Origin: an uncultured Alphaproteobacteria bacterium
GTDB lineage: Bacteria; Pseudomonadota; Alphaproteobacteria; HIMB59
Direction of reading: 5' to 3'
Assembly (NCBI GenBank): GCA_902616855.1
Contig: CACMUL010000002.1
Span: 1 to 64,000 of the forward strand
Length of the DNA stretch: 64,000 nt
Shown one piece after another: positions 31,317 through 40,455 of this stretch; position 1 is the stretch's first letter; the number at the start of each line of letters is the position of its first letter. Made by a program: the position numbers and the translations under genes. The notes under the pieces were generated by a model. The model saw only the letters and a program-made list of their open reading frames with translations, ran no database searches and was not told where the DNA came from.

Positions 31317-32049
31317 AAGATATCTCCTTTAGAATCAAGCCTTTTGAAGGGACCGTTGGTCCTGCTAAGCTTCTATCCTTAGCTTCAATTAATTCACTTA
31401 TCCAATTAGTATTTTTATTTTTTAATCCAACTTCTAATAAAGATCCAACCATTATTCTAATCTGTTGATAAAGAAAGGACTGTGCCTTAAATACAAAAAT
31501 AATTTTATTACCTTTAATATCAATTGATGCCTCATCAATAGTTCTAAGCGGTTTGTTGGCTTGACAACCATGTGCTCTAAACGAAGAAAAATCGTGTTTA
31601 CCAATAAACAGTTTAATTGCATCTTGCATTGCCTCTAAATCTAAGGGTTGACGGATGTGTATACTAAAATCATCCTCAATAACTGACGGGGCTAGACTAT
31701 TAAACACTTGATAATTATAAATTTTATTTTTAGCAGTAAAACGAGCATTAAATTCATTATCAACACTTTCAACTTTAGTAATTCTTATCTTTTCAGTACC
31801 GAGATGAAAATTAATTCCACTTAGAATTTGATAGTCATCGAATTTTTTTTCTAACTCAAAATTGGCACATTGTCCAATAGCGTGAACACCAGCATCTGTT
31901 CTTCCAGCACCTTGTATAGTTTTTTTTTCACCAGAGAATTTAAATATTGCTTTTTCTATTTCACCTTGCACAGTTTTTTCATTTTTTTGATATTGCCAAC
32001 CACAATAAGGTAAACCATGATATTCTATTGTAAGTTTTATATTAGTCAT
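31312..32049 (-). CDS. truA: tRNA pseudouridine(38-40) synthase
   Basis: Makes pseudouridine at positions 38-40 of the anticodon arm. The catalytic Asp is in GAGRTDAGVHAIGQ (about residue 51), and other family segments are LTIEYHGLPYCGWQ at the N-terminus, AHGCQANKPLRTI, FLYQQIRIMVGSLLEVG and GPTVPSKGLIL at the end. The length of 245 residues is normal. It overlaps fmt by eight bases and the glycosyltransferase's proposed ATT start by a few bases, forming a def-fmt-truA run. Confidence 0.96.
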   Translation of the reverse strand: MTNIKLTIEYHGLPYCGWQYQKNEKTVQGEIEKAIFKFSGEKKTIQGAGRTDAGVHAIGQCANFELEKKFDDYQILSGINFHLGTEKIRITKVESVDNEFNARFTAKNKIYNYQVFNSLAPSVIEDDFSIHIRQPLDLEAMQDAIKLFIGKHDFSSFRAHGCQANKPLRTIDEASIDIKGNKIIFVFKAQSFLYQQIRIMVGSLLEVGLKNKNTNWISELIEAKDRSLAGPTVPSKGLILKEISY

Positions 32050-32971
32050 TATCGATTATTGCATTTAATTGAAATTGATTATTCCCTAAAATAAATTCTT
32101 TAATATTTAATGGCCTCTTTCCTTCAGCTTGAATTTCTAAAATATCTAGACTGTTTTTTTTACATGCTATAGTGAGAGGTAAATTTATAATCTTGCCCTT
32201 TTCATCTTGTAAGTTAGATATTTTAGCTTTTAAAATTTTAAATCTCTGACCCTTATATTTAAACCACATTGCTGGTGATGGGTAAAAAGCTCTTACTTTT
32301 TTTTCAATTATACTTGCAGATAGTCCCCAATCTACTTGTGTTTCAAATTTGTCTATTTTTTTTGCATATGTAGATTGTGAATGATCTTGTTCTTTTAATT
32401 GGATTTGACCTAAAAAATATTTTTTTAGTGTATTATATAACAATGAGCAAGAGTCATGACTGATTTGATCAATTAATTGTTTACCATCAGTTAAATCATT
32501 AATTTCTATATTCTGCTGGACTAAAATAGGACCTTCATCAATTTTATCGTTCATTTTTATAATAGTAATACCTGTCTCTTTATCATTATTTTCAATGGCT
32601 CTTTGAACAGGTGCTGCTCCTCTCCATCTTGGTAGAAGCGAGGCATGTATATTTATAAAACCATTTAAAGGAGTGTTTAACCAATTCAGTGGAACTATTT
32701 TCCCATAAGCAAAAAGGATTGCGACATCAGGCTTTAATGATTGAAATTCTTTCAAAGATGTATCATCAAGTATTTTGGGAGTAAAAACAGGTAGAAGTTG
32801 ACTTTCTGCCCATTGTTGAACTGGTGTGTTATATTTTTTTTGTCCTCTAAATTTTTTTTTTGGCTCTTGTGTGTAAACCCCCACTATATCATATCCTCCA
32901 AGATAGAGGGTCTTAAGAGGAGGAAGAGAAAATTCTGGTGAGCCAAAATAAACTACACGTTTTTTTTTCAT
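32042..32971 (-). CDS. fmt: Methionyl-tRNA formyltransferase
   Basis: Formylates initiator Met-tRNA using 10-formyl-THF. The N-terminal Rossmann domain carries VVYFGSPEFSLPPL, FAYGKIVP, and the catalytic NIHASLLPRWRGAAPVQRAI with HxS(L/P)LP, followed by GITIIKMNDKIDEGPIL. The C-terminal OB-like domain (about 205-309) binds tRNA. It starts one base after def ends and overlaps truA, so the three are co-transcribed. Confidence 0.97.
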   Translation of the reverse strand: MKKKRVVYFGSPEFSLPPLKTLYLGGYDIVGVYTQEPKKKFRGQKKYNTPVQQWAESQLLPVFTPKILDDTSLKEFQSLKPDVAILFAYGKIVPLNWLNTPLNGFINIHASLLPRWRGAAPVQRAIENNDKETGITIIKMNDKIDEGPILVQQNIEINDLTDGKQLIDQISHDSCSLLYNTLKKYFLGQIQLKEQDHSQSTYAKKIDKFETQVDWGLSASIIEKKVRAFYPSPAMWFKYKGQRFKILKAKISNLQDEKGKIINLPLTIACKKNSLDILEIQAEGKRPLNIKEFILGNNQFQLNAIIDND

Positions 32972-33484
32972 TTAAATTATTTCTTTTTCTTTTTTAAACT
33001 TTCTCATCTTTCTGATAATCACGTCTCTTTTTAAACGACTTAAATGGTCAACGAATAAAATACCGTTTAAGTGATCCAATTCATGTTGTATTATCCTCGA
33101 CTCAAAACCTGTAAATGTAGAAATTTTTTTTGAGTTGTCTTCATCAAGATACTCTATCTTAATTTTTTCAGGACGGTCTATTTCTGCAAAATGCTCTGGG
33201 AAAGATAAACAGCCCTCTTCATATGGAACTTTATTTTTATGTAATGATATAATTTTAGGATTTATCATTGTGACAGGTTTTTTTTCTTCATCTCTAGCGC
33301 CTGCATCAAGAACAAATATACGAATATTCAAACCTATCTGTGGAGCAGCTAAACCAACTCCATTCGCAGAATACATAATCTCATACATTTGTTTTATAAG
33401 TTCTCTATGATGATCGTCTACCTGAGGTATAGATACACTCTCTTTTTTTAATATGGGATCGGGAGCATAAATAAGCTTCAACAT
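32972..33484 (-). CDS. def: Peptide deformylase
   Basis: Removes the formyl group from new proteins. All three motifs are present in 170 residues: GVGLAAPQIG, EEGCLSFPE and the metal site QHELDHLNG. It lies directly before fmt, the usual pair. The start ATG at 33484 gives the expected MLKLIYAPDPILKK start. Confidence 0.97.
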   Translation of the reverse strand: MLKLIYAPDPILKKESVSIPQVDDHHRELIKQMYEIMYSANGVGLAAPQIGLNIRIFVLDAGARDEEKKPVTMINPKIISLHKNKVPYEEGCLSFPEHFAEIDRPEKIKIEYLDEDNSKKISTFTGFESRIIQHELDHLNGILFVDHLSRLKRDVIIRKMRKFKKEKEII

Positions 33485-33554
33485 GGATTTTAATATAGTT
33501 TATACAGTTATCAGAGACAATAAATCAAACTTTTAGATGTTACTTATGATTTAA

Positions 33555-34151
33555 TTAGCTTAAGTTTTTACGCGACTCTAAAGCTGCCCCTAAGGTATTA
33601 TCGTCTAGATAATGAATTTCGCTTCCTACAGGAACACCGTATGCAAGTTGTGTAATTTTAATATTTTGATTTTCTAGTTTATCCTTTATTACTAAGGCTG
33701 TAGTTTGTCCCTCAATTGTTGCGCTCAATGCTAAAATAATTTCTTGTACTTGATTATTTATAATTCTTTCTTTGAGTTTATTTAAATTTAAATCCTGTTC
33801 TGTAAAATTTTTTGAGGCTGATAAAAGACCGCCAATAACATGATAAAGACCTTTATGATATCCAGATCTTTCAAATGCCCATACATCAGCCATATCTTCA
33901 ACGATGCATATTATAGTTTTTGATCTATTTTCTGAAGAACAAATTTTACATGGAGCAATCACATCTAATATTCCGCAGTTAGTACATTTTTTTACAACAG
34001 ATGCCGTTTCCTTTATACTTTCTCCTAAGGGTAACATTAATTCTTGTTTATTTTTTATCAAATATAAAGCTATTCTTTGCGCAGAGCGTTGGCCGATTCC
34101 AGGTAACCTAGAAATTAAATTAATAAATTTTTGAAGTTCGTCTTGTGACAA
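33555..34151 (-). CDS. recR: Recombination protein RecR
   Basis: Part of the RecFOR pathway that loads RecA on gaps. The helix-hairpin-helix is LISRLPGIGQRSAQRIALYL, followed by a four-cysteine zinc finger (CTNC and CKIC, about residues 56-71) and a Toprim domain with CIVEDMADVWAFE and GVPVGSEIHYLDDNTLGAAL. The 198-residue length is normal. It follows ybaB by one base in the dnaX-ybaB-recR operon. Confidence 0.97.
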   Translation of the reverse strand: MSQDELQKFINLISRLPGIGQRSAQRIALYLIKNKQELMLPLGESIKETASVVKKCTNCGILDVIAPCKICSSENRSKTIICIVEDMADVWAFERSGYHKGLYHVIGGLLSASKNFTEQDLNLNKLKERIINNQVQEIILALSATIEGQTTALVIKDKLENQNIKITQLAYGVPVGSEIHYLDDNTLGAALESRKNLS

Positions 34152-34152
34152 T

Positions 34153-34488
34153 TTAAAAAGGCATCTTCATTCCTGGGGGCAATGGTAATCCACCAGTTAT
34201 TTTTTTCATTTCTTCAGCTGACATTTCCTCGACTTTTTCTTTAGCTTGATTGAGTGCGGCTTTGATTAAATCCTCCAATACCTCTTTTTCATCAGAAGAT
34301 AACAGTGATGGATCTATATCAATTGATTGAACAATTTGTTTACCATTCATTGTAACTTTAACCATCCCTCCTCCTGATTCAGCCTCAACAGTTTTATTTT
34401 CAAGCTCCTTTTGTATCTCTTGCATTTTGGCTTGCATTTCTTGTACTTTTTTCATCATACCGCCCATATTACCCATCATTTCCATCAC
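34153..34488 (-). CDS. ybaB: YbaB/EbfC family nucleoid-associated protein
   Basis: A 111-residue DNA-binding protein. It has the family core VEAESGGGMVKVTMNGKQIVQSIDIDPSLL and a C-terminal helix EDLIKAALNQAKEKVEEMSAEEM; the ends are rich in Met and Gly (MMEMMGNMGGMMKKVQEMQ, GGLPLPPGMKMPF). It overlaps the end of dnaX by 20 bases and is followed by recR, the conserved arrangement. Confidence 0.95.
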   Translation of the reverse strand: MMEMMGNMGGMMKKVQEMQAKMQEIQKELENKTVEAESGGGMVKVTMNGKQIVQSIDIDPSLLSSDEKEVLEDLIKAALNQAKEKVEEMSAEEMKKITGGLPLPPGMKMPF

Positions 34489-36073
34489 CTCTTTCTAATT
34501 CTTCAATATCTATAATCTTTGCATTAGGAAATTTAGCAAGAACTTTTTTAAATTCATCAGTCTTCATCTCCTGGTCAATTAATTCTTTTTTATAAAGAGA
34601 CTTAATTGTCTCTAAAGTTGTTATTTCTTTTTTAAGTTTTGTTTCGATTTTGTAATCATTTACCAAATTTTTGTATAATTCTTCGCTTCCGTTAAAATTT
34701 TTGTCAGAGACATTTAATCGTAATATTTTATTTTTCTCTGAAAAATCAATTATTTCAACATTTTCAATAATAATTCCTGCCATAAGAGGTGAGAAATTTT
34801 TTCCATAAAATTGAAAAAATTTCTGATGAATATCAATTTTTTCTTTTAAAGAAATTGGTGATACTTGTTTAACTTTGTTTTGAATTACTTGATCAATATT
34901 TGGAGAGGATTGAATTGTATTCTGATTTATTTCAGGCTTTTTTTTTTCTACTAGGTCTGTTGATTGATTATCATTTAACAAGAAAGCACACCTAAGCATT
35001 ACCATTTCTAGAGTTAGATGAGGTTGAGGTGAGATTTTAATTTCATCATAACCTTTCATTAAACTTTGCCAAAAAATATTTAACTTGCCAATATTAAATT
35101 GGATGACATAGGATGCAAAATTTTTATCTTCTTCAGTTAAAAATTCATCCTTAATAAGTTCTTGGTTTATTTTTAATTTGCATGACCAATTTATTATATT
35201 CATCATATCTTCAATAATTTTAGAGGTTTCTGAACCTCTTTGATACATATCGTCAAGCATAGAAATTAGCTTTGATAAATTATTATCTAATATACATTTT
35301 GATAATTCATACAAATCACCTTGCCTTGCAAAACCTAGCATATTAACAATTTCTTCAACTTGAATTTCTTTTTGTGATTTAAATACATTGGCTTGATCTA
35401 ATATACTTAAGGAGTCCCTTACTGAACCATCACTAGCTTTAACTATTAAATTTAATGCTTCATTAGAAATTGTTATATCCTCTTTTTTAGCAATGCTTTT
35501 AAGAAAATCAGATAGAGTTTTATTCTCAACTCGTCTTAAGTCGAACCTTTGACATCTTGAGAGAATGGTAATAGGCACTTTAGAAATCTCAGTTGTTGCA
35601 AATATAAATTTCGAGTGAGGGGGTGGCTCTTCCAAAGTTTTAAGAAGGGCATTAAATGCACTTTTCGAAAGCATATGCACCTCATCGACTATATAGACTT
35701 TATATTTTCCTAGAACAGGATTATATTTTACATTTTCTATAATCTCTCTCGCATTTTCAACACCTGTATTTGATGCAGCATCAATTTCTATAACATCTGG
35801 GTGTCTATCTTCAGTGATGGCTTTTGCTTGTTCACATTTGATTAAATCAGGATTATTATTTTTATCAAAAACTGTACAGTTCAACATTTTTGCAACAATT
35901 CTTGCTGTTGTTGTTTTGCCTACTCCGCGTATACCTGTAAAAATATACGCATTAGGAATTTTATTTTGCTGTATTGATTTTTGTATAGTCTCAACTAAAT
36001 ACTCTTGACCGATTAGATCTTGGAAATTTAAAGGTCTGTATTTTAATGCAAGAATATTTGATTGATGTTTCAT
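34469..36073 (-). CDS. dnaX: DNA polymerase III subunits gamma/tau
   Basis: The clamp-loader ATPase, 534 residues. Walker A is GIRGVGKTTTAR (about residue 46), Walker B VDEVHMLSKSAFNALLKTLEEPP, sensor 1 ATTEISKVPITILSRCQRFDLR and sensor 2 GSVRDSLSILDQA. Of the usual four zinc cysteines only one is clear (LNCTVFDKNNNPDLIKCEQA), so the zinc finger looks shortened or degenerate. The C-terminal tau part from about residue 375 is short and AT-rich. It is followed by ybaB on the same strand; the SRP RNA gene lies 14 bases upstream of its start. Confidence 0.95.
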   Translation of the reverse strand: MKHQSNILALKYRPLNFQDLIGQEYLVETIQKSIQQNKIPNAYIFTGIRGVGKTTTARIVAKMLNCTVFDKNNNPDLIKCEQAKAITEDRHPDVIEIDAASNTGVENAREIIENVKYNPVLGKYKVYIVDEVHMLSKSAFNALLKTLEEPPPHSKFIFATTEISKVPITILSRCQRFDLRRVENKTLSDFLKSIAKKEDITISNEALNLIVKASDGSVRDSLSILDQANVFKSQKEIQVEEIVNMLGFARQGDLYELSKCILDNNLSKLISMLDDMYQRGSETSKIIEDMMNIINWSCKLKINQELIKDEFLTEEDKNFASYVIQFNIGKLNIFWQSLMKGYDEIKISPQPHLTLEMVMLRCAFLLNDNQSTDLVEKKKPEINQNTIQSSPNIDQVIQNKVKQVSPISLKEKIDIHQKFFQFYGKNFSPLMAGIIIENVEIIDFSEKNKILRLNVSDKNFNGSEELYKNLVNDYKIETKLKKEITTLETIKSLYKKELIDQEMKTDEFKKVLAKFPNAKIIDIEELERGDGNDG

Positions 36074-36087
36074 AATGGACTTTAAGG

Positions 36088-36175
36088 AGAATTACACGAC
36101 CCAACCCTTTATGTTACGGCTGCTTTCTTTCGAACCTGACCGGATTGACATAAAAAGTTGCCCATGTAATTCTCA
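36088..36175 (-). ncRNA. ffs: Signal recognition particle RNA, small (4.5S) type
   Basis: On the minus strand the ends pair as GAGAATTAC with GTAATTCTC, closing an 88-base hairpin. The apical domain reads CCGGTCAGGT, TCGAAAGA, AAGCAGCC, matching the bacterial consensus GGTCAGGTCCGGAAGGAAGCAGCC apart from a paired change: the C-G pair below the tetraloop is U-A here and the tetraloop is GAAA instead of GGAA. The asymmetric and symmetric loops that bind Ffh M-domain are kept. It lies between pheA and dnaX, a common place for ffs. It guides Ffh to ribosomes making membrane proteins. Confidence 0.92.
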
Positions 36176-36211
36176 AATTATCTTATAACAGTATTAAATA
36201 GAAATATGAAG

Positions 36212-37051
36212 TTATTGTCTTAATCTATATGGGGATTTTTCAAAAACTCCTAATTTTCTGACCTTTGAACAATAATGATACATATCGTCAAGGGCAAATT
36301 TAGTGTTTTGTTGTTCAGGATGTCCTTCAATTTCACAATAAAATTGTGTAATTACGAAATCTGCTCCATAATTATAACTTTCGAGTTTGATCATATTAAC
36401 ATTATTAGTCGCAAATCCACCCATTACTTTAAATAAAGATCCTGGTGTATTTTTAACTGAAAATAAAAAGGATGATATGTATGTTTTAGTTTCATCAAAT
36501 TCTAAATTTTCATTTTTAGACATTATATAAAATCTTGTGATGTTGTTAACAGAGTTTGCGAAATTATCATCAATAACTTTTAAGCCATAGATTTTTCCCG
36601 CCAAACTTGAAGCAATCGCAGCAGTGTCTATTATTTTCTCATCTTGAATTTTTTTTGCTGAACCTGCTGTATCAGCTCCGATCAAAATTTCTAAATCTAA
36701 TTTTTGAATTTTATCGCTACATTGTGCTAAGGCCTGTTCATGACTGATAATATTTTTGATATTTTCAATTTCACTGTCTGGATGAATTAAAAGCTTGTGT
36801 TCAACTTTTTGAAAGTGTTCAAAGTTAATATGCAAATTAGATTTTGGTATCAATCGATGAATATCAGCTACTCTGCCTGCAGCAGAGTTCTCAATGGGAA
36901 TCATTGCATAATCAACATTTCCAATCTCAGCCTCGTTTAAAGCAATCTCAAATGTTTTGCAAGGTAACGGTTCTGCCCCAGGAAAGAACTCTTGCACTGC
37001 AAGATGACTGTATGCTCCCTCGACTCCCTGAAAAGATATTTTTTTATTCAT
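36212..37051 (-). CDS. pheA: Prephenate dehydratase
   Basis: Makes phenylpyruvate for phenylalanine synthesis. The catalytic PDT domain (about residues 4-180) has FQGVEGAYSHLAVQEFF, IPIENSAAGRV and the NNITRFYIM motif with the catalytic Thr-Arg-Phe. The ACT regulatory domain follows (about 190-270; SSFLFSVKNTPGSLFKVMGGFATNNVNM, LESYNYG), so feedback by phenylalanine is expected. There is no chorismate mutase domain, as usual in alphaproteobacteria. The start overlaps the end of kdsB by four bases. Confidence 0.95.
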   Translation of the reverse strand: MNKKISFQGVEGAYSHLAVQEFFPGAEPLPCKTFEIALNEAEIGNVDYAMIPIENSAAGRVADIHRLIPKSNLHINFEHFQKVEHKLLIHPDSEIENIKNIISHEQALAQCSDKIQKLDLEILIGADTAGSAKKIQDEKIIDTAAIASSLAGKIYGLKVIDDNFANSVNNITRFYIMSKNENLEFDETKTYISSFLFSVKNTPGSLFKVMGGFATNNVNMIKLESYNYGADFVITQFYCEIEGHPEQQNTKFALDDMYHYCSKVRKLGVFEKSPYRLRQ

Positions 37052-37764
37052 TTTTTATAAATTAATCGATTTACTCTATCTAAATCCTCTTGTGTATCAA
37101 CTCCCAAAATCTCTTCTTTAATTACCGAAATTCCAATTTTATCTGTTTCAATAACTCGAAGTTGTTCGAGTTTCTCACTAAGCTCTCTTTGAGTGGGTGA
37201 TAAAGAGATAAAATTTGACAAAAAATCTTTATGATACCCATAGATACCAATGTGATGAAAAATATTCTTATTAACTTTTTGTTTATCATCTAATGTTCTA
37301 GAAAAATCTAAAGCACAATTATTTTCATCAATTAAGACTTTCACTTTAGAACTATTATAAGCTTCATTTAAGTTTACGAATGGACAAGCTAAAGTACTCA
37401 TTTGAAACTTTAGAAGTCTCTCTTTTAATACATTAATGTGGTTATCTTTAATAAATGGCATGTCACCTTGGACATTAATTACATATTTAAAATTTATTGT
37501 ATCCTCAAGTTTTTTTAATGCCTCTCCAATACGGTCACTTCCTGATGGATGATTAGGATCTGTCATAACGTGCTTGAGATCCATCTTTTCACAGTACTCT
37601 TTTACCTCTTGATCACATATAGCTAAAATTACATCTTCCGTAAAATCTATTACACGATTATAAACGTGATGCAGCATTGGTAACTCACCAATTTTTGCAA
37701 ATGGCTTATTTGGAAATCTAGATGCCTTTAATCTTATTGGTATTATAACTAGCGTATCATTCAT
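37048..37764 (-). CDS. kdsB: 3-deoxy-manno-octulosonate cytidylyltransferase (CMP-KDO synthetase)
   Basis: Activates KDO with CTP for the lipopolysaccharide inner core, so the organism probably makes LPS. Family segments are IIPIRLKASRFPNKPFAKIGELPMLHHVYNR at the start, DPNHPSGSDRIGEAL, NVQGDMPFI (metal and CTP site) and IYGYHKDFL. The length of 238 residues is typical. It overlaps pheA by four bases, so the two are probably co-transcribed. Confidence 0.95.
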   Translation of the reverse strand: MNDTLVIIPIRLKASRFPNKPFAKIGELPMLHHVYNRVIDFTEDVILAICDQEVKEYCEKMDLKHVMTDPNHPSGSDRIGEALKKLEDTINFKYVINVQGDMPFIKDNHINVLKERLLKFQMSTLACPFVNLNEAYNSSKVKVLIDENNCALDFSRTLDDKQKVNKNIFHHIGIYGYHKDFLSNFISLSPTQRELSEKLEQLRVIETDKIGISVIKEEILGVDTQEDLDRVNRLIYKK

Positions 37765-37824
37765 TAATGCGACAAAAATTTGTTTTTAGTGGTATATTTT
37801 TAAACATAGACTTCTCTTTTTAAT

Positions 37825-38343
37825 ATGGAAACTAATAAAATTCTAGGTGCAATAATACTTGCCTTGCTTCTTGCTGCTGTGTTCTCAAAGGTTGCTGATA
37901 TGGCGATACACCCCGAGTTTCCAGATGAACTTGCATACAAAATTGAAATACCTGAAGGTGGTGTTACAACCTCTGTAAGTGAAGATGTGGATATTTTTGC
38001 TGTTTTACCAGACATTACACCTATGCTGGCATCAGCTAGTATGGAAAATGGTGAAAAGATTTTTAAAAAATGTGCATCTTGCCATACTCATGTTAAAGGC
38101 GGTGAAAATAAAACAGGTCCTGCGATGTGGGGTATAGTCAACAGAGAAAAAGGATCATCAGAGGGCTTTGCATATTCCGGAGCACTTGCTGCATTTGGTG
38201 GCGATTGGAATGTGGAAGAACTCAACAAATTCTTATTAAAACCAAAAAAATATATTGCTGGCACAAAAATGAACTACAACGGGATTAAAAAAGACCAAGA
38301 TAGGGCCGATTTAATAAAGTGGTTAAGTTCTCTTAGCGATTAA
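37825..38343 (+). CDS. cycM: Membrane-anchored class I cytochrome c (CycM/c552 type)
   Basis: An electron carrier of 172 residues. An N-terminal TM anchor (about residues 7-25, LGAIILALLLAAVFSKVAD) holds a periplasmic class I cytochrome c with haem site CASCH (about residue 88) and the distal Met in GTKMNYNG. The AYKIEIPE-type linker and the NREKGSSEGFAYSGAL region match the CycM/c552 group, which passes electrons from complex III to the aa3 oxidase. It stands alone between kdsB (divergent) and a transporter gene. Confidence 0.93.
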   Translation: METNKILGAIILALLLAAVFSKVADMAIHPEFPDELAYKIEIPEGGVTTSVSEDVDIFAVLPDITPMLASASMENGEKIFKKCASCHTHVKGGENKTGPAMWGIVNREKGSSEGFAYSGALAAFGGDWNVEELNKFLLKPKKYIAGTKMNYNGIKKDQDRADLIKWLSSLSD

Positions 38344-38381
38344 AGTTTAATTAATTATTTTTTATAATAACATAAAGAACG

Positions 38382-39917
38382 ATGAGTTCAGTTTCAGTAG
38401 ATTCTAATAAGTTAAAATCTTTAATTGGTGCTTACTATGACAAAAGAATGTTACGTATTCTTTTGTTAGGTATCATAAGTGGATTTCCCTGGGTTCTTAT
38501 TGCTAGCGCTTTGTCTTTGTGGCTAAAAGAAGAAGGGCTTAGCAGAAGCACAATAGGATGGGCTGGGTTAATATTTGGTGTTTATGCATTTAATTTTTTG
38601 TGGGCACCAATTATTGATCGAATAAGATTACCTTTCTTAACAAATAAAATAGGACATCGAAAATCCATAATCCTTTTAATGCAAACTATAATTTTAATTT
38701 GCCTAATAATTTGGAGTGTCCTTGAACCAACACAAAATTTAGCATTAATCATTGGTGTAGGTTTAGCTATTGCAATATCATCCGCTACACAAGATATAAC
38801 AATAGATGCCTTAAGAATTGAGCAAATTAAAAAAGAAGAATCAGCTAGTATGGCAGCAGGAGCTGCAATGGCGGTCGTAGGATGGTGGACTGGATTTAAA
38901 TTAGGTGGCTATGTGTGCTTAGAGATCGCTGAGAAGTTAGAAAACTCTGGAATCGATCAATATTGGCAAGTAACTTTTATTTTTTTAATGAGTATAATAG
39001 TCTTATGTAATGTAGGGTTATCTTTTATTCCAGAGTCCAACAAAGAGAGATTTCAAAATATTTTAAATACAGATGCATCTAATACGAATGTCGAGAGTGT
39101 TGTAAAGGCAAGTTATCTATTTATAGCTATTGGAGCGCTATGTTTTTTAATTGGGCAATTCTTTGAAAAAATATGGTTTACGAACGGAGGTCTTACTTTT
39201 GTTGTAATTGGTGCTGTATTTTATATTTTTTCATTTTTTATAAAAAAATTTGGAGCAGAAAATCCTATTTCTCAAACTTTTTATTACCTGAATAATGTTG
39301 TAGCAAATCCGCTTAGTAGTTTTTTTAATAATAATGGAGTTAGAATTGGAATTGCTATCTTAGCTTTTGTTTTCTTATTTAAAATTGGAGAAGCCTTTTT
39401 GGGAAGGATGAGTTTAGTTTTTTATAAAGAAATCGGTTTTTCGAAGGGGGATATAGCCATTTACTCAAAAGCTCTTGGTTGGATTACTACCATTGTTTTT
39501 ACTCTTATTGGAGGGGCTATTGCAATGAGGTCTGGTATAATTAAAACTCTAATAATTGCAGGAATAGCAATGTCAGCCACGAATATTCTATTTTCAGTTC
39601 TAGCATGGGTTGGGCCCTCGAAAGTTCTATTTGCATTTGCAGTAATTATTGATGACCTAGCAGCGGCTTTTGCAACTGTTGCATTTGTAACATTTATATC
39701 ACTCCTTGTTGATCGAAGCTTCACCGCTACACAATACGCGTTACTAGCGTCTGTTGGAACCGCAGGAAGAACATTATTAGCATCCTCTTCCGGTGCTATG
39801 GTTGACGGGCTAGGTGGGGATTGGGGATTGTTCTTTATGATAACTGCAATAATGGTAATACCATCTCTGATATGTTTATTGTTAATTAAAAATAAAATTA
39901 ATTTAGTTAAAAACTAA
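38382..39917 (+). CDS. AmpG-like MFS permease
   Basis: A 511-residue transporter with 12-14 TM helices. The N-terminal part ISGFPWVLIASALSLWLKEEGLSRSTIGWAGLIFGVYAFNFLWAPIIDRI matches the AmpG/PAT group of the major facilitator superfamily, as does the ATQDITIDALRIE segment. AmpG proteins import anhydro-muropeptides for cell-wall recycling, so that is the likely role; other PAT members move acetyl-CoA. The long middle (about residues 215-325) contains extra hydrophobic segments. It follows the cytochrome gene by 38 bases. Confidence 0.85.
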   Translation: MSSVSVDSNKLKSLIGAYYDKRMLRILLLGIISGFPWVLIASALSLWLKEEGLSRSTIGWAGLIFGVYAFNFLWAPIIDRIRLPFLTNKIGHRKSIILLMQTIILICLIIWSVLEPTQNLALIIGVGLAIAISSATQDITIDALRIEQIKKEESASMAAGAAMAVVGWWTGFKLGGYVCLEIAEKLENSGIDQYWQVTFIFLMSIIVLCNVGLSFIPESNKERFQNILNTDASNTNVESVVKASYLFIAIGALCFLIGQFFEKIWFTNGGLTFVVIGAVFYIFSFFIKKFGAENPISQTFYYLNNVVANPLSSFFNNNGVRIGIAILAFVFLFKIGEAFLGRMSLVFYKEIGFSKGDIAIYSKALGWITTIVFTLIGGAIAMRSGIIKTLIIAGIAMSATNILFSVLAWVGPSKVLFAFAVIIDDLAAAFATVAFVTFISLLVDRSFTATQYALLASVGTAGRTLLASSSGAMVDGLGGDWGLFFMITAIMVIPSLICLLLIKNKINLVKN

Positions 39918-39924
39918 ATAATTA

Positions 39925-40425
39925 TTAGTTTATTGAAGAATACAGTCTGTTGTAACCAGCTGTAAAACCACTCAAAGAATAAGTTATCGTAGCCTCACGA
40001 TTATCTAAAAATAAAGCCTTTATAGAAATTTGATTTCCAGCTTTGAAAAAATTCACAAAATTCTCTCCAATTATCTCTGCAACAAAGCATGCACTTTGAT
40101 TACAATAAGCATAATTGAGATCAATTGGATCATTTTCATCGATTTGTAATTTAATAGGACTTTTCAAATTAACAGCATGTGGAAATGCTATTTGCATTTG
40201 TGTTAATTTATCTGGATTTATAGTTATAGATAAATAACTGACGACTTCATTTGTGTTGGAGTCAAATACAAGCTCTCTTAGATCACATATTTTTTGATTT
40301 TGCTCAGAAACACAAGTGTATTGCCAAGCCTCAAAGTTTTCTTGCTCCAAAATATGAGTGTCTGCAAAAAGTATGTTAGTAAAAAAAAAGAAAAAAAAAT
40401 TTAATTTAGATAAAAAAGAAAACAT
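39925..40425 (-). CDS. Invasion-associated locus B (IalB) family protein
   Basis: A 166-residue secreted protein with a very phenylalanine-rich signal peptide (about residues 8-21). The domain matches IalB: FEAWQYTCVSEQNQKICDLREL, SYLSITINPDKLTQMQIAFPHAVNLKSPIKLQIDEN, YCNQSACFVAEI. Four cysteines probably form two disulfides. In free-living alphaproteobacteria the family has no established role. It is convergent with the AmpG-like gene, eight bases apart. Confidence 0.85.
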   Translation of the reverse strand: MFSFLSKLNFFFFFFTNILFADTHILEQENFEAWQYTCVSEQNQKICDLRELVFDSNTNEVVSYLSITINPDKLTQMQIAFPHAVNLKSPIKLQIDENDPIDLNYAYCNQSACFVAEIIGENFVNFFKAGNQISIKALFLDNREATITYSLSGFTAGYNRLYSSIN

Positions 40426-40455
40426 TAATTTAATCTACATCAATCAGAGAAATTG

